Shown: in pieces, positions 16,102 through 25,688 of the stretch
Layout of the letters: each line of letters opens with the position of its first letter
Position numbering within the stretch: the first letter of the stretch is position 1
Source of the DNA: Desulfobacula sp.
GTDB taxonomy: Bacteria; Desulfobacterota; Desulfobacteria; Desulfobacterales; Desulfobacteraceae
Assembly: GCF_030145145.1 (NCBI RefSeq)
Contig: NZ_JAQYWD010000020.1
Span: 1-64,000 of the forward strand
Length of the DNA stretch: 64,000 nt
Reading direction: 5' to 3'
Notes under the pieces: model-generated
Databases searched by the model: none
Told to the model about the DNA's origin: nothing
Seen by the model: the letters and a program-made list of their open reading frames with translations, nothing else
Made by a program: the position numbers and the translations under genes

Positions 16102-17337
16102 GTGATTGCGTATTTTGACATGTTTTCCGGTATCAGCGGGGATATGACCCTTGGGGCGCTGATGGATCTGGGTGTACCGGCGGACTGGTTAAGGGGAGAA
16201 TTGTCCCGTGTTTTAACCGGTTTTCGATTAAAGACAAGCCAGGTGTATCAACACCATCTGAAAGCAACAGACGTTGTGGTTGATGGTGTTGAAGAAGACC
16301 CAGTATCAAGGAATTACAAAGAGATTAAAACCTTGATTGAAAACAGTTCCCTACCTGAAAAGGTCAAGGTAAACAGCCTTTCCGCCTTTAAAAAGATAGC
16401 AGAAGCAGAGTCGATCATTCATGGCAAAGACATTGAAACAATTCATTTCCATGAAATCGGTGGGATTGATTCCCTTGTGGATATTATCGGTTCTTTTCTG
16501 TGTGTGGGGTATCTGGGTATACATGAGACGTATGCCTCCTGTATTCCTTTGGGATCAGGGGTTGTTTCATGTGCCCACGGAACCATACCGGTTCCGGTTC
16601 CGGCAACGATGGCCATTTTAAAAGGGATTCCGGTAATATCGTCTGATGCAACGACAGAGATTGTTACGCCGACCGGGGCCGCCATTATTGCCACGCTTGC
16701 CACATCCTTCGGGAACATGCCGGAAATGATCCTGAAACAGGTGGGGTATGGTTCCGGTAAAAGAGAGACCGGTTCAAACCTGCCCAATTTACTGCGCATC
16801 GTACTGGGGGAGGCGACAAAAAATCAAAAAAAGCATGGCATTGCCGTTCAAAAAGAAACCATTTGTGTGGTAAAAACAAATGTGGATGACATGAACCCGG
16901 AGGTGTCAGGGTTCTTGATGGAAATCTTGTTTGAACATAAGGCATTGGATGTTTGTTATAGTCCGGTTCAGATGAAGAAAAACAGGCCCGGACTCCAGAT
17001 CGAAGTGATGTGTCAAAAAGCGGATGTGGACAAGATAGTCCATATTATCCTCACCCAGACCCCGTCCATCGGGGTAAGATATCATGAATGTGAGCGGGCC
17101 TTTCTTTTAAGGGAAACGGTTGAGGTTGAAACGGTATTTGGAAAACTGCAGGTGAAAAAAATAACCAATCCGGACAATAGTATCCGCTTTGTTCCGGAGT
17201 ATGAGGTGGCAAAAAAAGTGGCAAAGGAAAAAAAAATGCCATTAAAAGATGTGTATCAGCAAATTTCATGTGATGCCAATCTCCTTGACCCAATCTCCTT
17301 GACAGGGATTGATACAGAATATAGAACTGCACAATGA
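16102..17337 (+). CDS. larC: LarC, nickel-pincer cofactor biosynthesis protein
   Basis: A 411-residue protein of the LarC (TIGR00299) family, which inserts nickel into the pyridinium dithiocarboxylate mononucleotide cofactor of lactate racemase-type enzymes. The family start AYFDMFSGISGDMTLGAL, the HFHEIGGIDSLVDIIG segment and GVVSCAHGTIPVPVPAT are all present, and the C-terminal half includes KTNVDDMNPE and MKKNRPG. Here the gene is one continuous frame; in some lactobacilli it is split and joined by frameshifting. It starts with GTG directly after the peptidase stop and overlaps pgpA by 4 nt. No larA, larB or larE is in the window. Confidence 0.92.
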   Translation: MIAYFDMFSGISGDMTLGALMDLGVPADWLRGELSRVLTGFRLKTSQVYQHHLKATDVVVDGVEEDPVSRNYKEIKTLIENSSLPEKVKVNSLSAFKKIAEAESIIHGKDIETIHFHEIGGIDSLVDIIGSFLCVGYLGIHETYASCIPLGSGVVSCAHGTIPVPVPATMAILKGIPVISSDATTEIVTPTGAAIIATLATSFGNMPEMILKQVGYGSGKRETGSNLPNLLRIVLGEATKNQKKHGIAVQKETICVVKTNVDDMNPEVSGFLMEILFEHKALDVCYSPVQMKKNRPGLQIEVMCQKADVDKIVHIILTQTPSIGVRYHECERAFLLRETVEVETVFGKLQVKKITNPDNSIRFVPEYEVAKKVAKEKKMPLKDVYQQISCDANLLDPISLTGIDTEYRTAQ

Positions 17338-17798
17338 CCTTGACTCATAAATTCATATTGTTTGTTGCCACTGGTTTTTTTTCCGGTAAAATACCTTTTG
17401 CACCCGGCACATTTGGAACCCTTGCTGCGATTCCTTTTGGGCTTGTGTTTTTAATTATTTCACCGCCATTTCATGGCGTTTATATTGTCAGTTTGATCCT
17501 GATTGCCACTTATATTGCAGATGAGGCTGAAAAAATTTTGGGCGAGAAAGATCCCGGCTGTATTGTGATAGATGAGATTGCAGGGTATGTAGTGACCCTG
17601 TCAATGGTTCCCGTTCAAATATCTACGCTGGCAGCCGGTTTTTTTATATTCCGGCTTTTTGATATTGTGAAACCCGGACCTGTGAAATATTTTGAAAATA
17701 ATTTTTCAGGGGGAGCAGGGGTGGTGTTGGACGATGTTATGGCAGGCATGTTATCTGCAGTTTTACTAAGAATTCTATATATATCAGGCTTATTTTAG
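17334..17798 (+). CDS. pgpA: Phosphatidylglycerophosphatase A
   Basis: A 154-residue inner-membrane enzyme that removes the terminal phosphate from phosphatidylglycerophosphate, giving phosphatidylglycerol. Family motifs: [20 protein letters not shown] near the N-terminus, then [13 protein letters not shown] with the acidic residues, [16 protein letters not shown], and [12 protein letters not shown] before the last hydrophobic helix. Three to four membrane segments. ATG 17334 overlaps the larC stop (ATGA), and recA begins 11 bp after the stop; neighbourhood of pgpA before recA is common in this group of bacteria. Confidence 0.92.
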   Translation: MTLTHKFILFVATGFFSGKIPFAPGTFGTLAAIPFGLVFLIISPPFHGVYIVSLILIATYIADEAEKILGEKDPGCIVIDEIAGYVVTLSMVPVQISTLAAGFFIFRLFDIVKPGPVKYFENNFSGGAGVVLDDVMAGMLSAVLLRILYISGLF

Positions 17799-17809
17799 GA
17801 GAAAACGGG

Positions 17810-18862
17810 ATGGAGAAAGATTTGGAAAGAGATAAAGCAGTCAATACGGCAATAAGCCAGATTGAACGGCAGTTTGGCAAAGGATCTATCATGAAACTGG
17901 GGGGCCGGGCAATTGAAGCCGTTCCGGTCATCCGAACCGGTTCCCTGGCACTGGATAAAGCGCTTGGGGTTGGCGGATATCCCCGGGGCAGGGTGATCGA
18001 GATCTATGGCCCTGAATCTTCGGGAAAGACAACCCTGGCACTTCATGCGGTGGCCCAGGCACAGAAAACAGGCGGGATTGCCGTGTTTATCGATGCTGAG
18101 CATGCCCTGGATGTGGCCTATGCCAAACGCCTGGGAGTAGACTGTGATGAACTGCTGGTATCTCAACCCGATACCGGGGAGCAGGCCCTTGAAATAGCCG
18201 ACATGCTGGTGAGGAGCGGTGGTGTTGACATCATGGTCGTTGACTCTGTGGCTGCCCTTGTGCCCCGATCGGAAATTGAGGGGGACATGGGGGATTCCCA
18301 CATGGGGCTTCAGGCCCGTCTCATGTCCCAGGCCTTAAGAAAGCTCACCGCCACCATTGGCAAAACCAATACCACCCTTATTTTTATCAACCAGATCAGG
18401 ATGAAAATTGGTGTGGTCTATGGCAATCCCGAAACCACCACCGGTGGTAATGCTTTGAAGTTTTATGCCTCCATGCGGCTTGAAATTCGAAGGGCGGCGC
18501 CCATCAAAGAGGGCCAGGACATTATCGGCAACCGCACCAAGGTAAAGGTGGTGAAGAATAAACTGGCCCCTCCTTTTAAAGATATCGAGTTTGATCTCAT
18601 GTATGGTGAGGGCATTTCAAAAACAGGGGACCTGCTGGATATGGGGGTTGACCTTCAGATTGTCGACAAGAGCGGATCATGGTATTCCTTTGAAGGCGAG
18701 CGAATTGGCCAGGGAAGGGAGAATGTTAAACTCTTTTTAGTGGACAACACGGACATATTTGAAAAGATTGAACAAAAGGTTCGTGAGCAGCTGGGCATTG
18801 CAACACCGGATAAAAATGATAAGAACGGTGACACCAAAACCAAAGCCAAAGCCAAAGCATAA
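17810..18862 (+). CDS. recA: RecA recombinase
   Basis: A 350-residue RecA of full length. Walker A is GPESSGKTT (about residues 66-74), Walker [15 protein letters not shown], loop L1 [18 protein letters not shown], loop L2 [20 protein letters not shown], and the C-terminal domain ends in a Lys/Ala-rich tail (TKAKAKAKA). RecA forms filaments on single-stranded DNA, carries out strand exchange and activates LexA self-cleavage. TAGGAG precedes ATG 17810. No LexA box was clearly seen in the short gap behind pgpA, so the gene may be cotranscribed with it. Confidence 0.98.
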   Translation: MEKDLERDKAVNTAISQIERQFGKGSIMKLGGRAIEAVPVIRTGSLALDKALGVGGYPRGRVIEIYGPESSGKTTLALHAVAQAQKTGGIAVFIDAEHALDVAYAKRLGVDCDELLVSQPDTGEQALEIADMLVRSGGVDIMVVDSVAALVPRSEIEGDMGDSHMGLQARLMSQALRKLTATIGKTNTTLIFINQIRMKIGVVYGNPETTTGGNALKFYASMRLEIRRAAPIKEGQDIIGNRTKVKVVKNKLAPPFKDIEFDLMYGEGISKTGDLLDMGVDLQIVDKSGSWYSFEGERIGQGRENVKLFLVDNTDIFEKIEQKVREQLGIATPDKNDKNGDTKTKAKAKA

Positions 18863-18888
18863 CAGACTAGTGAATTAGGAGTTGGAAT

Positions 18889-21552
18889 ATGACAGGCAAT
18901 GATGCCAGAAAGATTTTTATAGACTATTTTAAACGACACAATCATCAACCGGTAAGATCTTCCTCTCTTATACCACAGGATGATCCAACGCTTTTGTTTG
19001 TGAACGCCGGAATGGTTCAGTTCAAACGGGTGTTCACAGGAGATGAAAAAAGAGATTATACGACTGCGGTAACCGCACAGAAATGTGTCCGGGCCGGTGG
19101 AAAACATAATGATCTTGAAAATGTCGGGTATACCGCAAGGCATCATACCTTTTTTGAAATGCTGGGTAATTTTTCCTTTGGTGATTATTTCAAAGAAAAA
19201 GCCATTGATTTTGGCTGGGACCTTTTGACCAATGGTTATGGGTTTGACAAGGAAAAACTATGGGTTTCCGTTTTTCATGAAGATGATGAAGCCTATAATA
19301 TCTGGCGGGATCAGGTGGGGGTGCCGGAAGAAAGAATCGTCCGGCTGGGAGAGGAAGACAATTTCTGGGCCATGGGCGATACCGGGCCTTGCGGACCCTG
19401 CAGTGAAATCCACATTGACCGGGGTATAGAATTTGGCTGTGACAGCAAAGACTGCGCGGTGGGGTGTGACTGTGACCGGTGGCTGGAATTATGGAATCTT
19501 GTGTTCATGCAGTTTGAACGAGACGATCAAGGGAACCTGACACCCTTGCCAAAACCCAGTATCGATACCGGATTGGGCCTTGAACGGGTCATTTCCGTTC
19601 TCCAGGGTGTTCCCACAAATTATGACACAGACCTGTTTGTTCCCATTATGGAAAAGGTCGGGGAACTCTCCGGTAAGAAGCGGCATGAATCAGACCAGGT
19701 TGAAGTGGCCATGAAAGTCATTGCCGATCATTCCCGGGCGACTGCCTTTTTGATCAGTGACGGCGTGCTGCCTGCCAATGAAGGCCGCGGGTATGTGCTG
19801 CGCCGCATCATGCGGCGGGCCATCCGGTATGGCAGGAGTATCGGGCTGGTCAAGCCCTTTCTGCACGATACAGTACAGACGGTGTTTACGATCATGGATG
19901 AGGCCTATCCCGAGCTGAAAGATGCGTCGGCCTTTATTTTGAACGTGGTGAAAAATGAAGAAGAAAAGTTTCTTGAAACCCTGGATATTGGGATGAAACT
20001 CTTGGAAACGGTAATCCAAGATCTTCCGGACCGAGAGAGTACCGTCACTTTAGTGAAAGACGGTAAAGAATATCCCAGCAAAAGAGAAATCCCCGGAACG
20101 GTTATTTTTCAACTCTATGACACCTTTGGATTTCCCGTGGACATTATTATGGATCATGTCAAAGAGATGGACATCGATCTTGACATGGACGGGTTTGATC
20201 AGGCCATGGCAGAACAAAAGGCAAGGTCCCGGTCCACGAAAAAATTCACAGGTGTGGGAGACGCTTATAAGGCGTTGACCTCCCAGGGCGTGAAAACTTC
20301 CTTTGACGGCTATGACAGCATTGAAGCAAGATCCCAGACCCTTATCATTGTCAAAGCGGACAAAGAAATTCAGACGGCAAAGACAGGCGATGCCATAGAA
20401 ATTGTCACCGCGTCCACTGTTTTTTATGCAGAATCAGGGGGTCAGGCCGGCGATTGCGGAACCTTTGAAAATGAAACCGGCATCATCACCATCACGGATA
20501 CAGTGAAAGACCCCACCGGTATCGTCATCCATAAAGGGGTGGTGGAAAAAGGGGAGGTCAAAAAAGGAGATTTTTTCACCCTTAAAGTGGATGCTGAACA
20601 ACGACAGAAGACCGCTGTGAACCATACCGCCACCCATATCCTGCACGCGGCGTTGAGAAAGGTCCTGGGCGACCATGTTAAACAATCGGGTTCCCTTGTG
20701 ACCGCCACCCGGTTGCGGTTTGATTTTACCCATTTTTCATCTATTTCCACCCAAGACCTCCGGGCCATTGAAAATGAGGTCAATATGCGGATTCGTGAAA
20801 ATCTTCCGGTGAAAACCCGAGAGATGGATATGGATGAGGCGGTTAAATCTGGTGCCACCGCGCTCTTTGAAGAAAAATACGGGGATGTGGTAAGGGTTGT
20901 GTCCCAGGGGGATTTTTCCCAGGAGCTTTGTGGGGGAACCCATACAAAACAGTCCGGTGATATCGGGTTGTTTAAAATTTTGTCAGAAGGCGGAATTGCA
21001 TCGGGTGTTCGAAGAATTGAGGCGGCAACCGGTCAAACAGCCCTGGATTATATTCATCGGGAACAAGCCCTTGTCGAATCCGCTGCAACCCTGTTAAAAG
21101 GGGCCAAAGAAGATGTGGCAGTAAAGGTTGAAGCGTTGTTGACGGACAAGAAAAATCTTGAAAAAGAACTGGAGTCCCTGAAAGCAAAAATGGCGTCAAA
21201 GTCTGTTGAGAATATGGATGATACCATCAGGAAAATCAATGGTGTTCGAGTGATTTCCAAGCGGGTGGATATTGAAAATCCCTCCCAGTTAAGGGATCTG
21301 GCTGATAAATTCAAGAACAAAATTGGATCTGGGGTCATCCTTCTGGGTGCGGAATCCAATGGAAAAGCCTTGTTGATTTCCATTGTAACCAATGATTTGA
21401 TTCAAAAATTTAAGGCCGGCGATATTGTAAAAGCAGCAGCTAAAATAGTGGGTGGCGGTGGCGGTGGCCGACCCGATATGGCCCAGGCCGGTGGTACAAA
21501 ACCTGAAAACCTTGACCAGGCGCTTGAATCTGTTTATCAAACAATGTCATGA
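18889..21552 (+). CDS. alaS: Alanyl-tRNA synthetase
   Basis: An 887-residue class II synthetase charging tRNA-Ala. The catalytic core starts DARKIFIDYFKRHNHQ and contains RHHTFFEMLGNFSFGDYFK and GDTGPCGPCSEIH; an inserted Cys-rich piece (CDSKDCAVGCDCD) is typical of several bacterial lineages. The editing domain has the NHTATHILHAAL metal motif and CGGTH, needed for removing Ser or Gly from mischarged tRNA. C-terminal C-Ala domain has GGGGGGRPDMAQAGG. AGGAGT precedes ATG 18889, 26 bp behind recA; the stop overlaps the start of the yejB-like gene. Confidence 0.97.
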   Translation: MTGNDARKIFIDYFKRHNHQPVRSSSLIPQDDPTLLFVNAGMVQFKRVFTGDEKRDYTTAVTAQKCVRAGGKHNDLENVGYTARHHTFFEMLGNFSFGDYFKEKAIDFGWDLLTNGYGFDKEKLWVSVFHEDDEAYNIWRDQVGVPEERIVRLGEEDNFWAMGDTGPCGPCSEIHIDRGIEFGCDSKDCAVGCDCDRWLELWNLVFMQFERDDQGNLTPLPKPSIDTGLGLERVISVLQGVPTNYDTDLFVPIMEKVGELSGKKRHESDQVEVAMKVIADHSRATAFLISDGVLPANEGRGYVLRRIMRRAIRYGRSIGLVKPFLHDTVQTVFTIMDEAYPELKDASAFILNVVKNEEEKFLETLDIGMKLLETVIQDLPDRESTVTLVKDGKEYPSKREIPGTVIFQLYDTFGFPVDIIMDHVKEMDIDLDMDGFDQAMAEQKARSRSTKKFTGVGDAYKALTSQGVKTSFDGYDSIEARSQTLIIVKADKEIQTAKTGDAIEIVTASTVFYAESGGQAGDCGTFENETGIITITDTVKDPTGIVIHKGVVEKGEVKKGDFFTLKVDAEQRQKTAVNHTATHILHAALRKVLGDHVKQSGSLVTATRLRFDFTHFSSISTQDLRAIENEVNMRIRENLPVKTREMDMDEAVKSGATALFEEKYGDVVRVVSQGDFSQELCGGTHTKQSGDIGLFKILSEGGIASGVRRIEAATGQTALDYIHREQALVESAATLLKGAKEDVAVKVEALLTDKKNLEKELESLKAKMASKSVENMDDTIRKINGVRVISKRVDIENPSQLRDLADKFKNKIGSGVILLGAESNGKALLISIVTNDLIQKFKAGDIVKAAAKIVGGGGGGRPDMAQAGGTKPENLDQALESVYQTMS

Positions 21553-22574
21553 CCGCTTATTTCATAAGACGATTGCTGTTGGTGATACCGACCTTCATCG
21601 GTATCACCATCATGGTTTTTGCCATCACTCGTTTTGTGCCAGGAGGCCCCATTGAACGGATTATTTCCGATACCCGGGCCCTGCAGACAGGCCATGCCTC
21701 CTCCAATACAACCGGTTCCGGCGGTGGACAGCCCCTGTCTGAAGAACAACTTCAAAAATTAAAAGCGTATTATGGATTTGATAAGCCCGTGCTGACCAGC
21801 TATCTGATCTGGCTGGGTAAAGTGTTAAAAGGGGACCTGGGCCAGTCTACACGATATTATGATCCGGTCTGGGACATGATAAGCGAACGAATCCCCATTT
21901 CCCTTTATTTCGGTATCTTAAGCCTGATCATGATTTACGGGGTCTGCATTCCCCTGGGCATGGCAAAGGCCGTCCGGCATAAAACAGGGTTTGATAATAT
22001 CACCTCCATCATTATCTTTATGGGATATGCCATTCCAGGCTGGGTGGCAGGCGTTCTGATGCTGGTTCTGTTTGCATCGAAATATGATGTATTCCCTTTG
22101 GGCGGACTTGTATCTGAATTGTTTGAACAGATGAATCCGGTTGAAAAAATAATGGACATTGCCTGGCATACCCTTCTGCCCCTTTTTTCCTATGTGATTG
22201 GGTCTTTTACCGTGATGACGCTTTTGATGAAAAATACCCTCATGGACAGCCTGTCGTCTGATTATATCAGAACCGCCATTGCCAAAGGGCTTCCCTTTAA
22301 AAAAGCCATTTGGCATCATGCCATGCAAAACAGCCTGATTCCCATTGCCACCAGTTTCGGCAATAATATCTCCATCCTTTTAATGGGATCTTTTTTGATC
22401 GAAAAAGTATTTAATATCAATGGGATGGGACTTTTGGGGTATGAATCCATTCTTGACAGGGATTACCCGGTGGTCATGGGTATCCTGGTTATCTCCTCCC
22501 TGTTGTTCATGATCGGAAATATCCTGTCCGATGTCTGCGTTGCCATTGTGGACCCCCGGGTGAGGTTTAAATGA
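21549..22574 (+). CDS. yejB: Peptide-type ABC transporter permease, YejB-like
   Basis: A 341-residue inner-membrane permease of the dipeptide/oligopeptide (BPD_transp_1) group, most similar in layout to YejB of the microcin C importer: start MTAYFIRRLLLVIPTFIGIT, RFVPGGPIERII, LKAYYGFDKPVLTSYLIWL, and the EAA loop SSDYIRTAIAKGLPFKKAIWHHA coupling to the ATPase. About six transmembrane helices. ATG overlaps the alaS stop by 4 nt, and its end overlaps the next permease by 4 nt. No substrate-binding protein or ATPase gene follows in the window, so these must be supplied from elsewhere. Confidence 0.88.
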   Translation: MTAYFIRRLLLVIPTFIGITIMVFAITRFVPGGPIERIISDTRALQTGHASSNTTGSGGGQPLSEEQLQKLKAYYGFDKPVLTSYLIWLGKVLKGDLGQSTRYYDPVWDMISERIPISLYFGILSLIMIYGVCIPLGMAKAVRHKTGFDNITSIIIFMGYAIPGWVAGVLMLVLFASKYDVFPLGGLVSELFEQMNPVEKIMDIAWHTLLPLFSYVIGSFTVMTLLMKNTLMDSLSSDYIRTAIAKGLPFKKAIWHHAMQNSLIPIATSFGNNISILLMGSFLIEKVFNINGMGLLGYESILDRDYPVVMGILVISSLLFMIGNILSDVCVAIVDPRVRFK

Positions 22575-23617
22575 TATCGTTGAATCCTGTCACCCAAAAA
22601 AAGATCAGGCGGTTTAGATCCATTCGAAGAGGGTTCTGGTCACTGGTCATTCTTCTGATCATGATGTTTATCTCTTTTTTTGCCGAGGTCTTTATCAACT
22701 CCAAGGCATTGCTGGTATATTATGACGGCAAATTTTATTTTCCAACGTATACCCAGATGATCCCGGGCGCTGAATTTAACATGGGCTATGCATATGAAAC
22801 CAATTACCGGGAGTTGAAAAAAAGATGTCAGCAAGAGACGTCATCCAATTTTGTGATTCTGCCGCCGGTGCCCTATAATCCCTATGAAAATGATTTGAAG
22901 TTTACCGCTTATCCCCCGTTTCCCCCCTCCTTCGGGGAAAAGCATTTTCTGGGTACGGACAATGTGGGCCGGGATATCCTGGCAAGACTGGTATATGGGT
23001 TTCGCACCGCCATTGTATTCTCTTTTTTTCTCCTGATCCTGAATTATACCATCGGCATTACCATTGGCTGCTCCATGGGATATTTTGGTGGTAAATTTGA
23101 TTTGATCGTCCAGCGGATCATTGAGATATGGAATAATGTTCCGTTTTTATATGTGATCATCATTATTGCATCCATTGTGATTCCCAGCTTCATGATTTTG
23201 ATTTTGATCATGTCATTTTTTGGATGGATCGGTATCACCTGGGTCATGAGAACCATGACCTATAAAGAAAAAGAAAGAGAATATATTCTGGCCGTCCGCT
23301 CTCTTGGGGCATCCCACGCCAGAATTATATTTAAGCATATTATCCCCAATACCCTGTCCGTCATCGTGACCTATGCCCCGTTTGCCATTTCAGGGGGGAT
23401 TGTCTCGTTAACCTCCCTGGACTATCTGGGATTCGGGTTGCCGGCCCCCACACCGTCCTGGGGGGAATTATTATCCCAGGGCTGGCAGAACATGGAAGCC
23501 TGGTGGATTGTCTCTTCTGTGGTGGCAGCCCTTGTAACAACCCTTATGACGGTGACCTTTATCGGTGAGGGTATCCGGGAAGCCTTTGACCCCAAGCTGC
23601 ACACCACCTATGAATAA
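22571..23617 (+). CDS. yejE: Peptide-type ABC transporter permease, YejE-like
   Basis: A 348-residue partner permease. Family features are the N-terminal helix, a periplasmic insert with FPTYTQMIPGAEF and PPFPPSFGEKHFLGTDNVGR, then LARLVYGFRTAI and the cytoplasmic EAA loop REYILAVRSLGASHARII. The long insert with LGTDNVGRD identifies it as the YejE/DppC half. With YejB it would form the channel of a peptide or microcin-C-like importer. Its stop is followed by an opposing YitT gene; yejA and yejF are missing. Confidence 0.88.
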   Translation: MISLNPVTQKKIRRFRSIRRGFWSLVILLIMMFISFFAEVFINSKALLVYYDGKFYFPTYTQMIPGAEFNMGYAYETNYRELKKRCQQETSSNFVILPPVPYNPYENDLKFTAYPPFPPSFGEKHFLGTDNVGRDILARLVYGFRTAIVFSFFLLILNYTIGITIGCSMGYFGGKFDLIVQRIIEIWNNVPFLYVIIIIASIVIPSFMILILIMSFFGWIGITWVMRTMTYKEKEREYILAVRSLGASHARIIFKHIIPNTLSVIVTYAPFAISGGIVSLTSLDYLGFGLPAPTPSWGELLSQGWQNMEAWWIVSSVVAALVTTLMTVTFIGEGIREAFDPKLHTTYE

Positions 23618-23654
23618 AATGTATCACTCCATTTTCGGTCTTCAGCATAACTGC

Positions 23655-23677
23655 CCAACCCCGAAAGTTGAGTTAAT
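23655..23677. repeat. Short recurrent motif CAACCCCGAAAGTTGAG (copy 1)
   Basis: CCAACCCCGAAAGTTGAGTT lies between the convergent yejE and YitT genes. Near copies stand at 30580-30602 and 58903-58931. It contains a short inverted repeat (CAAC...GTTG). Origin unknown; it may be the scar or end of a mobile element, or part of a terminator. Confidence 0.4.
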
Positions 23678-24530
23678 AAACCTTTCGTTTGGAAAACCCC
23701 TTTCCAAGCACATTAAAAGTGTTTTCCGTAATTAAGAAAGCATCCGGATCAATGGTAAATGCCACTTCTTCGATTCGTTTGATCTGGTAATTATTGACAA
23801 CCGCCAGGATGATGTCTTTTTTATTACCGGTATAGGCCCCTTCCCCTTTAAGGAACGTTACCCCCCGATTCAGTTTTTTCAGGATCTCATCTGCAATTTT
23901 CCGGGGATTATTCGAGATGATAAAGATCATTTTTCTCTCGTTGAACAGGGTGATGAAATATTCAATCACCTGGGAGGAGATATAACTCATGGCCATGGAG
24001 TATAGAATTATATCGGTGTCGAGCAAACCGAAACTGAAAGCAAATAAGATAAAATTAAACGCAAAATTATAGGTCCCGATGCGGATGCCGAATTTCTGGT
24101 TTAAAATAACCGAGATGATATCATTGCCGCCGGAAGATCCCAGGGATCGAAAGACAATGCCGGCACCGGCACCGATGATGGTACCGCCAGCCAGGGATGC
24201 CAGCATCAGGTCTTTGAAAGGAATTTCAAACCGGATGAAATCAATGGCAAGGGTTAGAACAACGGCACCAATGAGACTGTACAATAAAAACCGTCGACTG
24301 ATAAACATCCACCCGAGAATGAATACCGGAATGTTTAACACAAAGTACCAGATACCGGGCGTGAGAAACTGGGTGTAATAATAGATCAGGATGCTTGCAC
24401 CGGAAAAACCGCCGGTAATTAATCCATTGGGAATCACAACGGCCTTGACACCGATGCCGAAAATGATACTTCCCAGGGTGATTAAAAATATATTCCAGGG
24501 AATGGAATAGGTTATATCGTTAAATTTCAT
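23673..24530 (-). CDS. YitT-family membrane protein (DUF2179)
   Basis: A 285-residue inner-membrane protein: five hydrophobic segments in the first 170 residues (YitT_membrane, including GFSGASILIYYYTQF and the LGSSGGNDIISVIL loop), then a cytoplasmic DUF2179 domain (about 205-285) with KMIFIISNNPRKIADEIL, GVTFLKGEGAYT and KDIILAVVNNYQ. Function is not established; the soluble domain is a small alpha/beta fold possibly binding a ligand. GAGGAAG precedes ATG 24530. Single gene, convergent to the yejBE end. Confidence 0.88.
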   Translation of the reverse strand: MKFNDITYSIPWNIFLITLGSIIFGIGVKAVVIPNGLITGGFSGASILIYYYTQFLTPGIWYFVLNIPVFILGWMFISRRFLLYSLIGAVVLTLAIDFIRFEIPFKDLMLASLAGGTIIGAGAGIVFRSLGSSGGNDIISVILNQKFGIRIGTYNFAFNFILFAFSFGLLDTDIILYSMAMSYISSQVIEYFITLFNERKMIFIISNNPRKIADEILKKLNRGVTFLKGEGAYTGNKKDIILAVVNNYQIKRIEEVAFTIDPDAFLITENTFNVLGKGFSKRKVY

Positions 24531-24612
24531 GGTATCTTCCTCATACAGGGATAAAAAAAATGATCCTGATAATATAAAATCACCAATAAATCAAGCCCTT
24601 TTTAAAGGGATG

Positions 24613-24769
24613 CAGCAATTCTCATTATAAAACGCAATAGTCGTCGGACAATGGGTCAGGCTTGCGTTATTGACACTTTTGTTCTGCCCTTAATTTGTTC
24701 AGGCTTTGGTCAAAAGTACAATAACACAAGCCTGACCCGATTTAGGCATAGTCATAATGAGAACTGCTG
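24613..24769. repeat. 157-bp imperfect palindrome, MITE-like
   Basis: Outer arms CAGCAATTCTCATTAT (24613-24628) and its near-complement (24754-24769) enclose a stronger inner stem: 24653-24681 pairs with 24711-24738 (GGGTCAGGCTTG...) with one mismatch and one indel over 28 bp. The central 29 nt are unpaired. It contains no gene. The design (short, palindromic, intergenic) fits a miniature inverted-repeat element or a large structured RNA/terminator. Confidence 0.65.
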
Positions 24770-25117
24770 AAGGGGATGCTTTCTTTGGACGTCGGTTTTG
24801 ATGGACAGTGCGTTTGATATTTCTTGACAAAAATAGGGCACTTAGCCTATTATACAAATTTTGGGGCAAGTTATCCAATACTGCATCATCCGTTGACGAA
24901 AGTATAGGATTTGGTTGCTTTCAGGCAAAAAAAACTCTTGCATAAGTTTTTGAATTCGTATATTTAATTCCGTCCGCTCAGAAAAAATAATGTTTATCAG
25001 GCAACAATAACCGATCTGTGTGTAGCAAAAGCAAAGCAAGCCAATATTTAACGAAAACTGAAGTAGTGATGAACGTAAGATCTAACATGAAAGATAAAAA
25101 AAGGAGACATCACAGCC
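24770..25117. other. Intergenic stretch with promoter region of the 25118 gene
   Basis: About 350 bp of AT-rich sequence between the palindrome and the SLOG-like gene. No convincing gene or repeat seen. AGGAGA at about 25103 serves the next gene. Confidence 0.4.
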
Positions 25118-25666
25118 ATGTCAAATAAATCGTACTGTATTTACAGTGGCGGACTTAAGGGTGCAGAAGCAGCGTTTGGTGAATGTGCGGAAAAATATGG
25201 AATCGATGAAATTAATTTTTCATTTGAAGGGCATACGCCTTCACGGGATAAAAACATTGTCGTGCTGGACGATGAAAAACTGAAAAAAGGCAATATCAGT
25301 ATGGAAATTGTATCTGCACGAATGGGCAGAAGATATGCCCAGGCAGATAAGATCAGAAAAGTGTTCCAGGTTATTTTCCACATGGTCAATAAGGGGTATC
25401 AGGTGTTTGCCGTCGGTTGGATCCAGGCTGATAAAACGATAAAAGGCGGCACTGGCTGGGGTGTTGAGCTCGCCAAATTTTTCAACAGGCCTGTCAGTGT
25501 TTTTGATCAGGGTGACAATAAATGGTATGTCTGGAAAGAAAATGAATGGGTGGAAAATGAACCGGTTATTTCCCATGAAACCTTTTGTGGAACAGGTACC
25601 CGAAACCTTTCCGATGAGGGTAAAAAAGCAATTGAAGATCTTTTCAGCCGGTCATTTGCCATATAA
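25118..25666 (+). CDS. SLOG/LOG-like Rossmann protein of unknown function
   Basis: A 182-residue soluble protein. Its first strand and loop YSGGLKGAEAAFGECAEKYG and the following EINFSFEGH resemble SLOG/DprA/YpsA-type nucleotide-binding proteins, where a Gly-rich loop sits between the first strand and helix. The stretch VFAVGWIQADKTIKGGTGWG, followed by GVELAKFFNRPVSVFD, supplies the second Gly-rich motif (GGTGWG) characteristic of that fold. The end FCGTGTRNLSDEGKKAIEDL is also typical. SLOG proteins sense or cleave nucleotide-derived ligands, some in defence systems. Stand-alone gene with AGGAGA upstream; convergent to the helicase gene at 25689. Confidence 0.6.
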   Translation: MSNKSYCIYSGGLKGAEAAFGECAEKYGIDEINFSFEGHTPSRDKNIVVLDDEKLKKGNISMEIVSARMGRRYAQADKIRKVFQVIFHMVNKGYQVFAVGWIQADKTIKGGTGWGVELAKFFNRPVSVFDQGDNKWYVWKENEWVENEPVISHETFCGTGTRNLSDEGKKAIEDLFSRSFAI

Positions 25667-25688
25667 ACTGTGTTAGCTGGACACCCGG

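Noticed and set aside
16102-17337. Programmed frameshift in larC
   Set aside because: Frameshift fusion is known in lactobacilli, but here the frame is continuous over the full length.
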